DNA of 64,000 nt. Source: Molossus alvarezi. Taxonomy: Eukaryota > Chordata > Mammalia > Chiroptera > Molossidae. Positions within the stretch are counted from its first letter, which is position 1; each line of letters begins with the position of its first letter. Positions 41,770 through 58,261 of this stretch are shown here, one piece after another. The position numbers and the translations under genes are program-made. Below the pieces are notes generated by a model. It saw only the letters and a list, made by a program, of their open reading frames with translations, was not told the DNA's origin and ran no database searches. The stretch is from positions 52,144,571 to 52,208,570 of the forward strand of contig CM073891.1 of the NCBI GenBank assembly GCA_037176705.1, in the 5' to 3' direction.

Positions 41770-42498
41770 AGCTGAATAATTAGCTCATATATTTTACATA
41801 TTAATTTTTAACAGTGAAAGATACCCTGTATAGCAGGATGAGGAACATTCTACAAAGCAATCCAGGAAAATGGAATCGAAGAATAAAGAATAAAAGGAAG
41901 ATTTTAAAAATAGCAGTTCAGTTCCATTTTCCAATTCCCCCTCGAAAAGCAAACAGACGATTTATCCACTGACCACTGAGAGGTCTTTGGGGGTAGTTAA
42001 AAGACCTCCTAACTTTCAAGCAGTGTTGCTAATTTTTGCTTTAAAATGTCTTAGACATGCCCGGTTGGTGTGGCTCATGGACCCATGCACCAAGAGATCA
42101 CCGGTTTGCTTCCTAGTCAGAGCTCATACCCAGGTTGTGAGCTAAATCCTCAGTGAGGGGCATGCAAGAGGTGGCCAATTGATCTTCTCTCTCATCGATG
42201 TTTCTATCTCTCTCTCTCCCTCCCCCTTCCTCTATCTTTAAAATCAATAAAGAAAAATAAATAAATAAATAAAATGCCTTAGTCATGGTGTCTTCCAGTG
42301 TTAGAAAAATTCTAACGTCCCTGCTTATTGATTATATATGTCCTCCATCCTTAAGTTGGAAATCTCTTTCAGTGAGTGTAGCTGAATAATTAGCTCACAA
42401 AAAGATTAATATTGTAATAAATAAAGACCCAGATGCCTCAGGTGGCACAGTCCACTCATCTTGCTCTCTCTCTTTTATATATTTTACATATTAATTTT
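41770..42498. repeat. Two short direct repeats about 0.6-0.7 kb apart
   Basis: AGCTGAATAATTAGCTCA occurs at 41,770-41,787 and 42,380-42,397. TATATTTTACATATTAATTT occurs at 41,788 and 42,478. In the first place the two blocks are adjacent; in the second they are 80 bp apart. Confidence 0.85.
42060..42270 (+). mobile_element. Ves-related SINE (second branch)
   Basis: CCCGGTTGGTGTGGCTCATGG head with a short deletion in the A-box spacer, and an AAAATCAATAAAG tail with extra AAAT units. TSD AAAATGTCTTAGACATG (42,043-42,059) versus AAAATGCCTTAGTCATG (42,271-42,287). Confidence 0.93.
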
Positions 42499-42883
42499 AA
42501 ACTGTAGGTGAAAATTAAACCCTGCTCTCTCTTTGATGTTTCAAAGATCAAAAGCTTCCTAGAAGAGGTTTATTGCAGGGAATACTGATTCTACATATGA
42601 CTAGTCCCCAAATCTGACTGCTAAGACTGTTTAAGTAGGAGTGAAATGCTCTGTGGGCCACAGGAAGTTGGCCACACTGTTAGCCACTCTCCAACAAGGA
42701 CTAATGTGGGGATCTGGGGTTCAGTTGAAACTAGGTCACCAACTGCTGAAATTGGGACATACAGTATAGTAAATCTGTTTCAGTGAAAGACAACTTCTAT
42801 TTCCAGGACTTGCTTTTTGTCTGAGGAGAGAGGAGGGAGTGGGGCTGGATATGGGATAGTTATGGTTACCTAAGATGCAATTG
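42499..42883. other. Nothing recognised
   Basis: No gene supported up to the left TSD of L1-D. Confidence 0.4.
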
Positions 42884-43711
42884 GAATTCTGACCCATCAG
42901 GCAGATTCCAAAATGACAGTGGAGTGAATGGAAGGTACACAGACAATCTTCCAGGACCAAATTGGAAATACAACTAAAATAAAGACAAATCATCGGGGAA
43001 AAGCAGCTTGTGAGGACCATATAACCAGGGACACTGAATCAATCCTGGTAGAATTACGCAGGTGCAAGAGGGGGCTGAGAGCCCACAGACAACAGCAGTC
43101 TTAGCTTTGAACAGTGTCCTTGGGGTTAAACTCCCAAGCCCGCTCCACAGTGCAGAGACCTGGGACAGAGCGCTAAAATAACCACAGTCACGCACCTTGG
43201 GCTTCGAAGAAGGAGGGCAGACTGCACTGAAAATGTGTGGGGACACTCAAGATTTGGAGGGTGCTCAGAGCTTTTGCTGACTTTCAGCCACGCAGAATGG
43301 TGGCTATTTTACTCCTTCCCAGGGCTCTGGGGGTGGTGGTAGCCCCTCCCTCAGAGGTTCGGCCCCACCCAGGTGGGCCATTGAAATGCAAATTGAGCCT
43401 CATTAACAACCAGCATCAGCCCCACCCTCAGGAAATCCCCTTATTCTGAACACCTGAGGGAGTTTTTCATTCAACTGAGAAGCCAGGACTCTTCAAATAA
43501 CTGTGGCTAATACGCTCTAGGCAAAAAGCTAGAGGATAACTGAACCATTCCTGGGCTTGCAACTCTACCCAGGAAAGTAAGACTTGACAGTGGTGTTTAA
43601 CGTAGGTCCTCCCAAGCTCATCCACACCCAGTAGACGAGGCCACAAACAGCAGAACACCAACACCCACAGGGAAAATGTGGCAGGCTCCAAAACCCACTG
43701 TGATAGCAAAA

Positions 43712-44614
43712 ATGATGAAACAAAGAAACAAATCCCAAATGAAAGAACAAGAAACCTCCACCAAAAAATGAGATAAATGACGTGCAGTTAAGCAAATTAA
43801 CAGAGCTAGAATTCAGAGCCATAATCTTGAGGAAACTCAACAGCATGAGTAAGGACATCAACACAATGAGTAAAGACATAGGAACATTAAAAGTCAACCA
43901 ATTGGAAATGAAAAACCACCAAGAAGAAGTGAAGAATGACATAGGAGAAACAAAGAACACATTGGAAGGACTAAACAGCAGAGCAGAGAAAGCTGAGGAC
44001 CGGATCAGTGAATTAGAAGACAGGGTAGAAAAAAATCAGCTAATCAGAAAACCAAAAGAAAAAAATGATTGAAAAACAGGAAGACAGCTTAAGAGACCTG
44101 TGGGACAACTGGAAATGTAATAATATTTGCATCATAGGAAACCCTGAGGAAGAAGAAAATGAGCAAGGTTAGAGAATATATTTGAAGAAATAGTGACAGA
44201 AAACTTTCCTCATTTGGTGAAGGAAGAAGGCATTCGAGTTCAAGAAGCACAGAGAGCCAAAAGTGAGAAGAACCCAAACAGGCCCACACCAAGACACATA
44301 GTAATTAAAAGGCCAAAAATGAAAGACAAAAAGAGAATCCTAAAGGCAACAAGAGAGAAGTAACAGGTTACCTAGAAAGAAACCCCCATAAGGCTATCAG
44401 GTGACTTTTCAACAGAAATACTACAGGCCAGAAGGGAATGGCATGAAGTAATCAAGGTCATGAAAAACAAGGATCTGAATCCAAGACTACTCTACCCAGC
44501 AAGGCTATCATTCAAAATAGGTCAAACAAAGACCATCCCAGACAAAAAAAAAGGCTAAGGGAATACATTAGCACCAAACCAGCACTGCAAAAAATGTTGA
44601 AAGGACTGCTGTAA
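43712..44614 (+). pseudogene. ORF1 (L1): L1-D ORF1, degraded
   Basis: ATG at 43,712 (MMKQRNKSQMKEQE) to TAA at 44,612, 903 bp. The best frame is 43,782-44,072, a coiled coil (LKVNQLEMKNHQEEVKND, RAEKAEDRISELEDRVEK). A frameshift follows, then IICIIGNPEEEEN-like and RPTPRHIVIK-like blocks in other frames. Confidence 0.88.
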
Positions 44615-44659
44615 TTAGCAGGAGAAATAGGAAGAAAAATATAACCACACTAAACAAAA

Positions 44660-48460
<3,801 letters not shown>

Positions 48461-48724
48461 TGAACATAACAATCTGAGGAACAGGGTAGACCCAGAGACA
48501 TGGAAATAGGGTACAGGCTGACAATCCTCAGAAGGGAGGGGAAGGGAAGAGATAAACCACAGAACTTATATGCATGAACGCATAACCAATGGACATGGAC
48601 AACAAAGCTGGGGATGGGGTGGGAGTTATGGGGAGGAGGGTGTCAATGGGGAAAAAAGGAGAAACATCTGTAACAAAAATAAATTAATTTTAAAAAATAA
48701 ATAAATAGAATTCTGACCTATGAG

Positions 48725-49235
48725 AATCTTGCAAGCTAATGAATGAGTTGGGAACTGTCCTTGGGTATCCTCTCTCTGATCCATCTCTAGTACATATGTC
48801 ACATTCACTCTGTCACCTTTCCCAGTGTGCACTAAAGAACATGCTGGACACAGGGAGGTCAAGAGGAAAAGAATAGTGGGAGAGGGTAGTAGAGATGAAC
48901 TTGTTTCAGGCCCGCTTGTCCCTTTTCTCTCCATCTTGGGTCCCTCCTCCAGCTCTGTAAAGGAACACTATAAGAGCAACAGAGAGAAGCTTTGTCTTCA
49001 TGGCATACAGTATTATCCACAGGTCAAAATATCTCTCATTAGAGCATTTTTTCTGAAGTGAAATCTGAAACTCAGAGAAAAACATTCCCCTCCCAAAATA
49101 CAAGTCCTGAGCTGGCCTCCTAATGAGTCAGAGGGATGAGCTCAGCCACTACCATACTCCCTAGATGATGCCCAACCCAGTCCCCACCTCCCTATGACCC
49201 TGTGAAATTCCAGTTGTAAAAGGCACCCTTTAGAT
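48725..49235. other. Nothing recognised
   Basis: No gene or classifiable repeat; opposed short frames at 48,825-49,103 have no family resemblance. Confidence 0.4.
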
Positions 49236-49239
49236 ATGT

Positions 49240-49364
49240 ATGGGAACCTCCTGGAAGGTTTGTTAAAATTATTTCCACCTCCAGAGTTTCCGATTTATAT
49301 ATCTAACAAGTTCTCTGGTAATGCTGATGTTGCTGGTCTGGGGAACCATACTTGAGAACCATTA
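49240..49364 (+). mobile_element. MER5-type hAT fragment
   Basis: ACCTCCTGGAAGGTTTGTTAAAA, CCAGAGTTTCCGATTTATAT, CTAACAAGTTCTCTGGTAATGCTG and ACTTGAGAACCATTATTC follow MER5A order. Confidence 0.78.
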
Positions 49365-50014
49365 TTCCAGCACATAGCAGGCATTTTACAAACATTTGTT
49401 GTTCATTTTCATAATGGGAGGTCAGAAATGCATTATGTGGAACAGAAAAAAATAGGAATAATTTCATTCTGGATTTCTGGGTTTCTACCTATTTGTTATA
49501 CTTTCCCTCACTCTGTTTCCATGTTATTGATGCAATTTTATCACTATTAATAAAATTTTAACAATTTTCAGGAAACAACTGTCACTTTCCTTCTTGAATG
49601 ACAAAGCAGATTTAATAACACAGAAAATGATATTTTGGAAAAAACTAGTGTTTCTGGTATATCTGTGATAGCCTTGCCTCCTCCAAAATTAATAATAGAC
49701 ACGGGGGACATGTCAATTGAGCTTTTATTTTCTTTCAAATCTGTAGAAAAAATTGTCACTTTTAAAGGTCCAGGTGATCTGCCAAGATTTATACAGGAAC
49801 TATTTTTTAAAAAAAAAACAGAAACAGGCACTTCTGACTTGAAGAAATCTACCTGAAGTGATCACTTTTGATCATAAGTCCAAAAAATATTAGAGTCTGC
49901 ACAGTGAAGCTCAGGATGGCTGCTTACTTCATGTCATTTTTTTTAGCTCATCTTCTTTAGCTTCAATGCTGAACAAAAATGAATGAAAAGAAAGTGGATG
50001 ATTTAAAACCTACA
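49365..50014. other. Unclassified sequence
   Basis: Opposed frames overlap at 49,568-49,856 but show no splice sites that I accept and no known domain. Possibly an old repeat or chance frames. Confidence 0.35.
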
Positions 50015-52705
50015 TTTGTGACTTCAGGTCAAGTTGGCACGGGAGGTAACCATGGCACTCGCCTCATCCACAACCACATCAAAATTACAACTAAACTACA
50101 GAACAACCATCATTCAGAACAGCCTGAATTTGAGCTGAGCAGAAGTCCTACAACTACGATATTAAAGAAGAAGCCACACTGAGACTGGTAGGAAGGGTGG
50201 AGGGTAGACAGGCTAGTCCCATACCCACGTGTGATGGATAAAAATCCGAATGGATACCTCTGCTGTGAAGGTCCTTCCCAAGAAGGGAGGGGTACCCGTC
50301 CCACATCAGACCCCCCAGCTCAGGGTTCCAGCACCAGGAAAAGAAGTCCCCATAACTTGTGGCTGTAAAATACAGTGGAAATTGAGGCTGCTGGAATCCC
50401 AAGCAGTTCCTCTTAGGTGGCCAGTGCACGAATTACTCGGACTGGCCCCTTCTGGGATCCAGCAATGGGGAGGCAGCTTGAAAGGTGCCAGGGACCTACA
50501 GAAAAGAACTGAGCTGTTTGGTATCAGGGTGAGAGTTGGAGGGGCGGCTTTCTCCAGGACAGACTTGCTCTTGGGGGCCATTGTACCTTTGGTGATCCCT
50601 GCCCTGGGGGAGCAGACAGGCACCATATCTGGGACTCCAGCAACCAGGCTCACACTGTCCCACCCTGGTGATTCCCTGAGGACCTGCCCCATCCAACTTT
50701 TGGGCTCAACCACACTGTTTCCAGTGGCTTTACCATAGGATTGGCCTGTCTTGGATCCTGCTTCAGGATTTCTTAATTTCTTCAAACAAGTAGCATCTGG
50801 TCACAGGAAGCCCTAAGCCTCTCATTAAGTGGTGCCAGGCCCAGCACTAGAAGCAGCTATCTTTTGTTCACAACTTGGCTCTGCCTGGGCACCCCCAAGC
50901 CCTGCAAAAGAACCAGCCATCTGTAGATAGCTTCGTAGCTTATGCCTAGTTGCCCAGGGTAAAACAAGGGCAGTGGCTCGCCTGGCCCCAGAGCCAGTAC
51001 ACCCAGTGGACAACTTCAGACCACATGAAAGCACTACCACTTTACCACCTCCACAAGTGACACACTCAAGGATTGGACTCAGTGGGTACCAGAGCCCGAT
51101 TGAAGTAAGTCTTGCTCTGTGTGGTGGGCCCCTACACAACTGATCCTCCAAGGTAGTCAGAGGCCAGTGGTCAGTGGGAACAAACAGTCCTTGCAGCTGA
51201 TCAGCCTGAGTAAATCACCCCCATAGATGTGCCAACAGCAATAAAAACTCAATTACAACAGAAGGGTGTGCAGTCCACATGGGTTTACTTCAAGGGCCCA
51301 GCTGTGCTGATCAGAGAGGCTGTGCCACTGAACCCTACAGGACACCTACTACAATAGGCCACCCTACAAAGCTCAGGAGACATAGCAACTCTACCAATAC
51401 ATAGAAACAACCACAGGGAGACGGCCAAAATGAGGAGACAAAGAAACATGTCCCAAATGAAGAACAGAAAAAAACTCCAGCAAAAGAAGTAAACAAAATG
51501 AAGCTAATAAATCAAACAATCAGATGTGGAGTTCAAAACGCTGGTCATAAGGATGCTCAGGGAACTTAGTGAGAACATCAACAACATAAAAAAGGACCAG
51601 TCAGAAATGAAGAAGGCACTAACTAAAATAAAGAATAATTTACAGGGTATCAATAGTAGAGTAGGTGAAGCCAGAAGCATACCATTGATTTGGAATATAG
51701 GAAGCAAAAAAACACCTAATCAGAACAGCAGAAAGAAAAAAGAATAAAAAAAAAAATGAGGATAGTGTAAGGAGCCTCTGGGACAACTTCAAGCGTACCA
51801 ATATTCACATTATGGCGATACCAGAAGGAGAAAAAAGAACAAGAAATTGCAAACCTGTTTGAAACAATAATGACAGAAAACTTCCCTAGCTTGGTGAAGG
51901 ATACAGACATACAAGTTCAGGAAGCACAGAGAGTCCCAAACCAAATGAACCCCAGGAGCCCACACCAAGACACATCATCATCAAAATGCAAAAGGGTCAA
52001 GACAAAGAGAGAATCTTAAAAGCAGCAAGGAAAAAGCAGTTAGTTACCTACAAGGGAGCTCCCATATGACAGCCGATTTCTCAGAATAAACTTTGCAGTC
52101 CAGAAGGCAATGGCAAGAAATATTCAAAGTGATGAAAAGGAAGAACCTACAACCAAGATTATTCTATCCTGCAAAGCTATCATTTAGAATCAATGGACAT
52201 ATCAAGAGTTTCCCAGACAATAAAAGGCTAAAGGAGTTCATCACCAAACCAGCATTATATGAAATGATGAAGGGTCTTCTTGAAGGAAAAGAAGATAAAA
52301 AATGTAAACAATAAAATGACAATAAATACATATCTATCAACAATTGAATCTACAAACAAAATGAACAAGCAGAACAAAAACATATCTATGTTTGCTGTAT
52401 ATCTATATACAGCAAACTTTTTCATAATTGCCAGATGGAAGGGGGGTTGGGGGGATGGGTGAAAAAGGTGAAGGGATTAAAAAGTACAAATTGGTTGTTA
52501 TACTGAGAAACCTCAAAGGAAAGGGAGACAGGAAAATATAAACCAAAAAAATTATATACATATATGTATAACCAATGGGCATAGTGTGGGAAAGGCAGGA
52601 GGGGGGTAGGAGCAGGGAGGAGGAGGATCAATAGGGGAGAAAGTGGGCACTGTTGTAATACTTTTAACAATAAAGGTAAGTTTAAAAATGAATAAATTAA
52701 TTTTT
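50015..52705 (+). mobile_element. HAL1-C: most complete half-LINE copy
   Basis: About 2.7 kb. The 5' end is near GACTTCAGGTCAAGTTGGCAC, aligning with the HAL1-N start (CACTTCCAGTCAAGATGGCGG), so the YY1-type motif is degenerate here. A long 5'UTR (to 51,429) is followed by ORF1 (51,430-52,314), the ATGACAATAAATACATATC remnant of an ORF2 start, then a 3'UTR with GGGGGGTTGGGGGGATGGG and the AATAAAGG tail. It contains the ~570 bp of 5'UTR that HAL1-N lacks. I could not find a clear TSD, so the ends are approximate. Confidence 0.88.
51430..52314 (+). pseudogene. ORF1 (HAL1): HAL1-C ORF1, broken
   Basis: 885 bp (294 codons) from MRRQRNMSQMK to GLLEGKEDKKCKQ and TAA. The TAA is followed at once by the ATG of the ORF2-start remnant. 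An early stop follows about 16 codons, with frameshifts near 51,747 and 52,070. Conserved pieces: coiled coil (51,526-51,747), an RRM part around 51,798-51,830 and the C-terminal LYPAKLSFRINGHIKSFP (52,093-52,314). Confidence 0.85.
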
Positions 52706-53330
52706 TAAAAAAGTTGTCAGTTACTCTGCCCTGTTTTTTTTCTTCCGCCTGTGGCAAATATATTGAATATAAAACAAGAAATATGTATGAATTGCTGAGT
52801 TTTTATAGTATCTCATAAACTGAGAGATAATCTTGATATTGATGTGCGTCAAGACTGAGCCTGAAAGAATGTAGCTGAAAATAATACTATCATGTAATGC
52901 AATTGCTTCTGGCACTCAGTGACTCGGCATTTATCTATAGAATGTGTAAATGAATGAATGGCTATATTCATTTGCAGGTGTTGAACTACTGCTTCTTAGT
53001 TACAAACCATAATTTTCTCTGATTTAAAAGTCACCTAGTGTTCTTTGTTTTGTTTTGTTTTGTTTTGTTTTGAATATCACATTCTGTTTCTCAGGTCTAG
53101 CTATACAATGAACTGGAGCTACAAATTCTTGGTTTATAACCTAGAAGTTACAAGTTTAGATAAAATATGTAAAATATAAATTGTGTTGCCCAACTCATCC
53201 CTCTTTAAAATTTTTATTTTTCTGAGTTCTGATGAACATTTTTTTTCCACTCTGACACCTCAGAAAGCTGTTCACAAAATTACAGTAAGACACATAAATA
53301 AATAGAGGCACTCACATTGTCTACCCATAA
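52706..53330. other. AT-rich; (TTTTG)n microsatellite
   Basis: Contains five or six TTTTG units at 53,045-53,073. Nothing else could be supported. Confidence 0.5.
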
Positions 53331-53342
53331 AGACTAAAGGCA

Positions 53343-53557
53343 CCCCACTGGTGTTGCTCAGTGGTTGAGCATGGACCCATGCACCAAGATGTCATTGGTT
53401 CGATTCCCGGTCAGGGCACATGCCCAGGTTGTGGGCCAAATCTCCAGTGGGGGGCATGCAGGAAGCAGCCAATCGGTGTTCTCTCTCATTGATGTTTCTC
53501 CCTTTCTCTCCTTCTCCCTTCCTCTCTCTCTAAAATCAATAAAGGAAAAAAAAAAAA
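53343..53557 (+). mobile_element. Ves-related SINE (second branch)
   Basis: CCCCACTGGTGTTGCTCAGTGG head, CATGCACCAAGATGTCATTGG, GGTTCGATTCCCGG B box, AAAATCAATAAAGG tail. TSD AGACTAAAGGCA (53,331-53,342) versus AGAGTAAAGGCA (53,558-53,569). Confidence 0.94.
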
Positions 53558-53569
53558 AGAGTAAAGGCA

Positions 53570-54450
53570 AGTTGGTGTTCATTATACTCCTTTATTCATC
53601 CTGAACATCACAAGAATTTCCCAGTTACAAGTTTTAGATTTTAAAATGATAAGCATGCTCAGAAACATATAATTAACTTCTGATATTTCTGGTTTTAGTC
53701 TTCCTTGATTATTTTACACATACCAATTTTTTGTCCAAAAATATTATTTTGCCTTGGTTTAATCAGGAATAAAAAAAATAATGACATTTACAGAGTAAGT
53801 TTAATATGAGCTTATTCTCTGTTGACTTGCCAATGGGTAAATAACCTTATTTATTACCTGCTCATCAATAAAGACAATTATAAAGCAGATTATTTTCAAA
53901 ATATTATTAAGAGAATTATGGCCTCAGTCTATGGTACTATACTACTTTATGACTTAGCAGCATCTTTAATTATTTTCCTATACCATCAACTCTCAAGCAT
54001 TAGACAATAAAACAAATGTCTTACTGTCACACTGAAAAGGAATTTTCAGTTAAAAAAACCTTAATTTCTGGTGGTATGAATTTCATATACCACATACTTA
54101 GATGTCAAATAAATGAATATAAATGTGTGTGTGTGTGTGTGTGTATGTATATATACATATATACATATATATGGATGCATATACATATACTCATATATAT
54201 GCTTATAGAATTATATTTATACAGGCATATATCTTAATTTATAATTATATCTGGTTGCAGAAACCTGAACCTTATCAAAAGTTTCCCAGGAAATTTAGAA
54301 TTTTCTCCTGTCCCTAACCCAAACCTCCATTGGGTATATGTTCTGATTTACAGGGACTGTAAGTAGTCTAATGGAATGTTGTGAAAGTGGGGTGGAAGAA
54401 TGTTGTCCTTACAGTGTATCCATTCATAGCTAGCATCTGCTGAGACTGAC
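53570..54450. other. AT-rich; (TG)n and TA-rich repeat
   Basis: (TG)10 at 54,125-54,144 is followed by ATATACATATATA-type sequence to about 54,235. No gene; the cysteine-valine frame is an artefact. Confidence 0.6.
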
Positions 54451-54454
54451 ACTA

Positions 54455-54585
54455 AAAAATAAAAATAGCTAACACTTATGTAACATTTATATAGCCTTAT
54501 ACTGGGATGGATATATATCCTTCATAAAAGCCCTATCCATGTTTTTATAAATAGGAAAACTGATACACAAACCCCAGCTGTCTCT
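54455..54585 (+). mobile_element. MIR fragment
   Basis: AATAGCTAACACTTATGTAACATTTATATAG, CTTCATAAAAGCCCTATCC, then AAATAGGAAAACTGATACACAAA follow the MIR 5'-to-core order (AGCTAACATTTAT ... GAGGAAACTGAGGCACA). Confidence 0.75.
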
Positions 54586-54767
54586 TAATTGCTACATAAA
54601 CTCGGCCTATCTTTCTGAAAACTTCAAAATATGTTTCCAGTTTGACTTCAAAGCTCTAATTTGAAAGTATTTGAGAATAATCTCTATAATTATCTTCAAA
54701 CATCCTATAAAAAAAGCCACTTTCTAAGAAACCTAAAGAATGTCCTCTGCCTTTTAAACGGTAGGAA

Positions 54768-55348
54768 TGTAACTGCATAGACACTTCATTTCTGTAATAT
54801 GACCTGTTCTCCTTTCCTTTTGATTCAAACTGGCCTCATCCAGCACCCTGGCTCACCTGACTCCTTCTCCCTTTCACTCCCTTAATCATTAAGCCCTCAG
54901 GACAATGAGGTTCTGATCAGTATGAAATAATCTCAGGAACAAAGCCTCACATCTATTGATCATGATCAAAGTAAAGATAACACCTAGACCTCAGTTGTGT
55001 TTCCTCTCCAGACCCAGAAAAGCAGCAAAAACAGATGAAGTGACTCCGTGGCTAACATCAAGGCCAGATGCACTGATCAGCCACTCCCTATCCTAGCACT
55101 GACCGATCAGTAGAAACCACGATCCTGACCACCACCCTAACTCTCTTAGTCACCATGAGCAAGGATTCTCCCCTCTATAACCCACCCCTATATAAGCCAT
55201 CAGGAGTCAGCTCTTTGCATTAGCTCACCTGTTCCAGTGTGGACCACTTCCTAAAAATAAACCCTTACTTTCTTTGCTGCAAGCGCTTGTTCATGTCTTC
55301 CTAGGTTCTGATGCACGCAGGCAAATGGACACCTTCAGTCTGGTAACA
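54768..55348 (+). mobile_element. Solo LTR, gammaretrovirus-like (ERV1)
   Basis: It ends GTCTGGTAACA at 55,348 with CA, and probably starts TGTAACTGCATAG at 54,768; flanks GGAA/GGAG give a weak 4-bp TSD. It has TATA boxes (CTATATAAGCC, about 55,188), an R-type GCTCACCTGTTCCAG, a polyadenylation signal AATAAA at 55,256-55,261 and a U5 tail. No gag, pol or env is attached. Confidence 0.7.
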
Positions 55349-56830
55349 GGAGGAAAAGTAAAACTATTTGAAAGGAACCAGAAGCCTGCCAATGACTAGC
55401 TGTGCTGCCAAGGATGAATCACTCAAATTTCTGTCTGTGAATTACCCAGCTAGCATTTCTGCAGCATCATCTATGGGTTGGAAACAATATATACTATTTG
55501 TTCGTCATCACAATTTTAGCACAGTCATAAAATTTAAGTCATTTAAGATCTTAGAGGAATTAACAGGCAAAATTATAATGGAAAGAATCTATGAATTATT
55601 CAATTATGATATTTCCTGATATCTGAAATCCAACCTAAGTCAAAATACTCTATAATTCTAGGTGGGAGATAATAGAAAAGACTCAGTAAAAGAAAAAAAA
55701 AATTGTTGGGAGGCTTTAAGGTCATATATATAATTTTTTTTCTTTTTTTCCCCCTGTGATCTGTTGGAAAACAATATCTTTGGACAACAAATCTGGATAC
55801 TCGCTAGCTAATTCAATTTATCAGAGGTCTTCTCTCTTCTTTGCACCTCTCAAATTATATACAGTACCTGTACTTTATCATGTCTTTTAAAAATGATTAC
55901 ACACACAAGGCTTTCTACCCTCTCCAAAATTTGTTAATCATATCCATTTTCCTGGCAGCAGTCGTCATGGACCCAAAAGAGTGGAATTTATCTTTAACTA
56001 TGTCCTCAAGGGCTGACATTCACGTTAGGGAATGTGTAATGCTTTCTCACCAGGCATGTTGTCAGGCTGACATCAATAATGAAAAATGTGGATTAATACT
56101 TACACAAGCTAACATGATTTTTGCACTATAAAAATGTCATTTTAAAAAGGACAGTCTACAATGATAAACAATGTGTGGGCCTATTTTGGCAAGAAAATAA
56201 TATAAAGGCTTTTCTAGTTCCCTTGGTGTATATATTGATTAAGTGAACTATATTACATTTCCTTTTGCGCTGAAATACTGGGTTGATTTGCAGATGTTAG
56301 CAAATTCTTTTCCAGAACTTATGAATGATCACTCCTTGACTAATTGTTAGTTGAAAAGGTATTGCACATAATTTAATTTTCTTAAACTCAGAGCTTAGAG
56401 ATTTGGTAGTTTGCATCTGGAAACTGGGATTCTTCCTTATTTAAGTGGTAGAGGTGAAAAGTTTAGTTATGAATTCTGTAAAAAATAACTCATTTAATAA
56501 GACCCATTGAACCTTTACCTTGTGATTTAATTTTTCAGGTCCATTTTCATTTCATTTAACCAAGTTTTTTTCACATTTCTCTATCCTCACTAGTGCAGTC
56601 TAGATAGAGAATAATATGGGAAAGTATCATAGGTCTAGAGCAATATTGGAGAACCCTAGCAAATGCCCGTTCCCCCCACTACACATAAACTTTAGAGAAA
56701 TAATATGCAAAATAACAGCTTAAAGTTTGCAAGGAAATTGTGTGTCCACATTGAAAACAAATTATGACAGCTTAATAGCCCCTATTTTCGCAAAAGATGA
56801 TTTCCAGTCTCCCTGTAGTTTCTTCTTCTG
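55349..56830. other. Low-repeat sequence, nothing recognised
   Basis: 1.5 kb without a recognised repeat. Frames at 55,368-55,619 and 55,841-56,131 have no splice context or domain that I recognise. Confidence 0.45.
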
Positions 56831-56832
56831 GT

Positions 56833-57002
56833 GCAGTGGTTCTCAAACTTGGCTGCACATTGAAATCATCTAGGGAATTTAAAAAACATGAATCTCATCA
56901 CCAGAGATTCTGATATAATAAGGCATTGCCTGGGCACCTGGATCATTAAAAACTCCCTCAAGTGATTCTAATGTGGAGCCAAGGCTAAGAATCCCAGACT
57001 AC
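56833..57002 (+). mobile_element. MER5-type hAT element, nearly complete
   Basis: Left end CAGTGGTTCTCAAACTTGGC, centre CACCAGAGATTCTGATATAAT, right part AGTGATTCTAATGTGGAGCC then AAGGCTAAGAATCCCAG. The two ends are inverted versions of each other. It has no ORF. Confidence 0.85.
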
Positions 57003-58260
57003 TAGCTCTTGCTAAATTCTCAAGTGTTGCTCACGCATGTTTTTGAGCTGCTGACCCTGCCACCCCTCCCACCCCTCCCAGATGGCTGCCTCACTATCCT
57101 TTTACTTTAGACAATAAAACAGATGTTACTCTCAAGGCGATGGTGCTCTGTTCTGAGTCTGTTGCACCTGATTTTCTGTTTAAGATATGGTTTATGCATC
57201 ACTGGTCACAGTGTTGCTTTGCCTTGGGCATTCCAATAAAAGGTTCATAATGTGTCTGTTGCTGTATATACTTGACTCATGCCCCTGGTTTCAGGGAAAC
57301 CTCTATCTAGGCCAGAATAAGACTGGTACTAGATCTCTTGACAAGTCAGTAGAAAAAATTTACTAATTATTTCTTCTTTGTCATATCAAGTATGAGCCTG
57401 AATACCTCATCTCCTAGAGTTAATTCATAGAGTCAAGAGCATATATAGGTTCATTTAAAGCTTATATAGAGTCAGAAAGAAGGATTTAATGTGGTAAACA
57501 GTATCCCTTTCCTAGCCCTGAGGGCTGATTGAAATAGAAAACGGAGACAGTGAGAGGAAAATGAATCTGCTCTCTTTTGTCTGGGTCTTTGAAGCTCTTT
57601 ACCGGGGAAATCTGTTTGGTGAGTGAGGATGTTATCTATTGCAAAGCAAAAGGACTTCAATTCATTTCTGGATTCTGCACAAAATATTACCTCTTTACCA
57701 ACCTGGCACCTAGCAACTTAGCAAGCTTGTCCAGATCAAAAAAAGAAAAACAACCAAAAATGATGTGAAGCAGGTAAGCTTGCCTACGCCCCTTTCAGTT
57801 CCTGGGTACAGTGAACTCAGGAGGCTGAAGAACTGCTCTGGGGCCTCCAAGGACAGAGCGATGACCTCACAGCAGAGGCTAGGTCCACACCTGGCCATCA
57901 CTGAGTGGAAACCACGTCAATGCAGAGAAATGCCCTGTAATTGTAGCACCATTGCCTGAGCGAATTAATAAACTATGAGTTCATCTACCACGGACTTCTG
58001 CATCAGAGGCAAACAGTGTTTGCAGGAATAAACCTACGAACAATAAAGAGCCAGGATCTGAGGACCAGCATGACACTCACTTTCCCAGACCCTACAAGGA
58101 GAGGAAGTTCTTGCGCTCTCTCAAGAGCACATTCAGATGTCATTTAAGATCAGAAACATGAAAGGGCTGAGTAATTTTATATAAAATAAACTGAAACATT
58201 GCTTAAATTTTGTAATTCTGACTAAGCTTTCACAGGATTAGGTATTTATTTTATGTTTCT
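57003..58260. other. Unclassified, no gene called
   Basis: Includes CCACCCCTCCCACCCCTCCC (57,060-57,079). AATAAACTATGAG near 57,965 might be an old LTR signal. A frame at 57,577-57,768 is followed by AAGCAGGTAAGC, which looks like a donor, but there is no matching acceptor, so I do not call it an exon. Confidence 0.4.
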
Positions 58261-58261
58261 C

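Noticed and set aside
49568..49856. Overlapping opposed frames of 73 and 87 residues
   Set aside because: They share the same bases on opposite strands and neither resembles a known protein.
54016..54317. Cys-Val repeat frame
   Set aside because: It translates a (TG)n/(TA)-rich stretch.
57577..57768. 63-residue frame followed by a donor-like AAGCAGGTAAGC
   Set aside because: No credible acceptor or family resemblance, and the frame ends before the donor.
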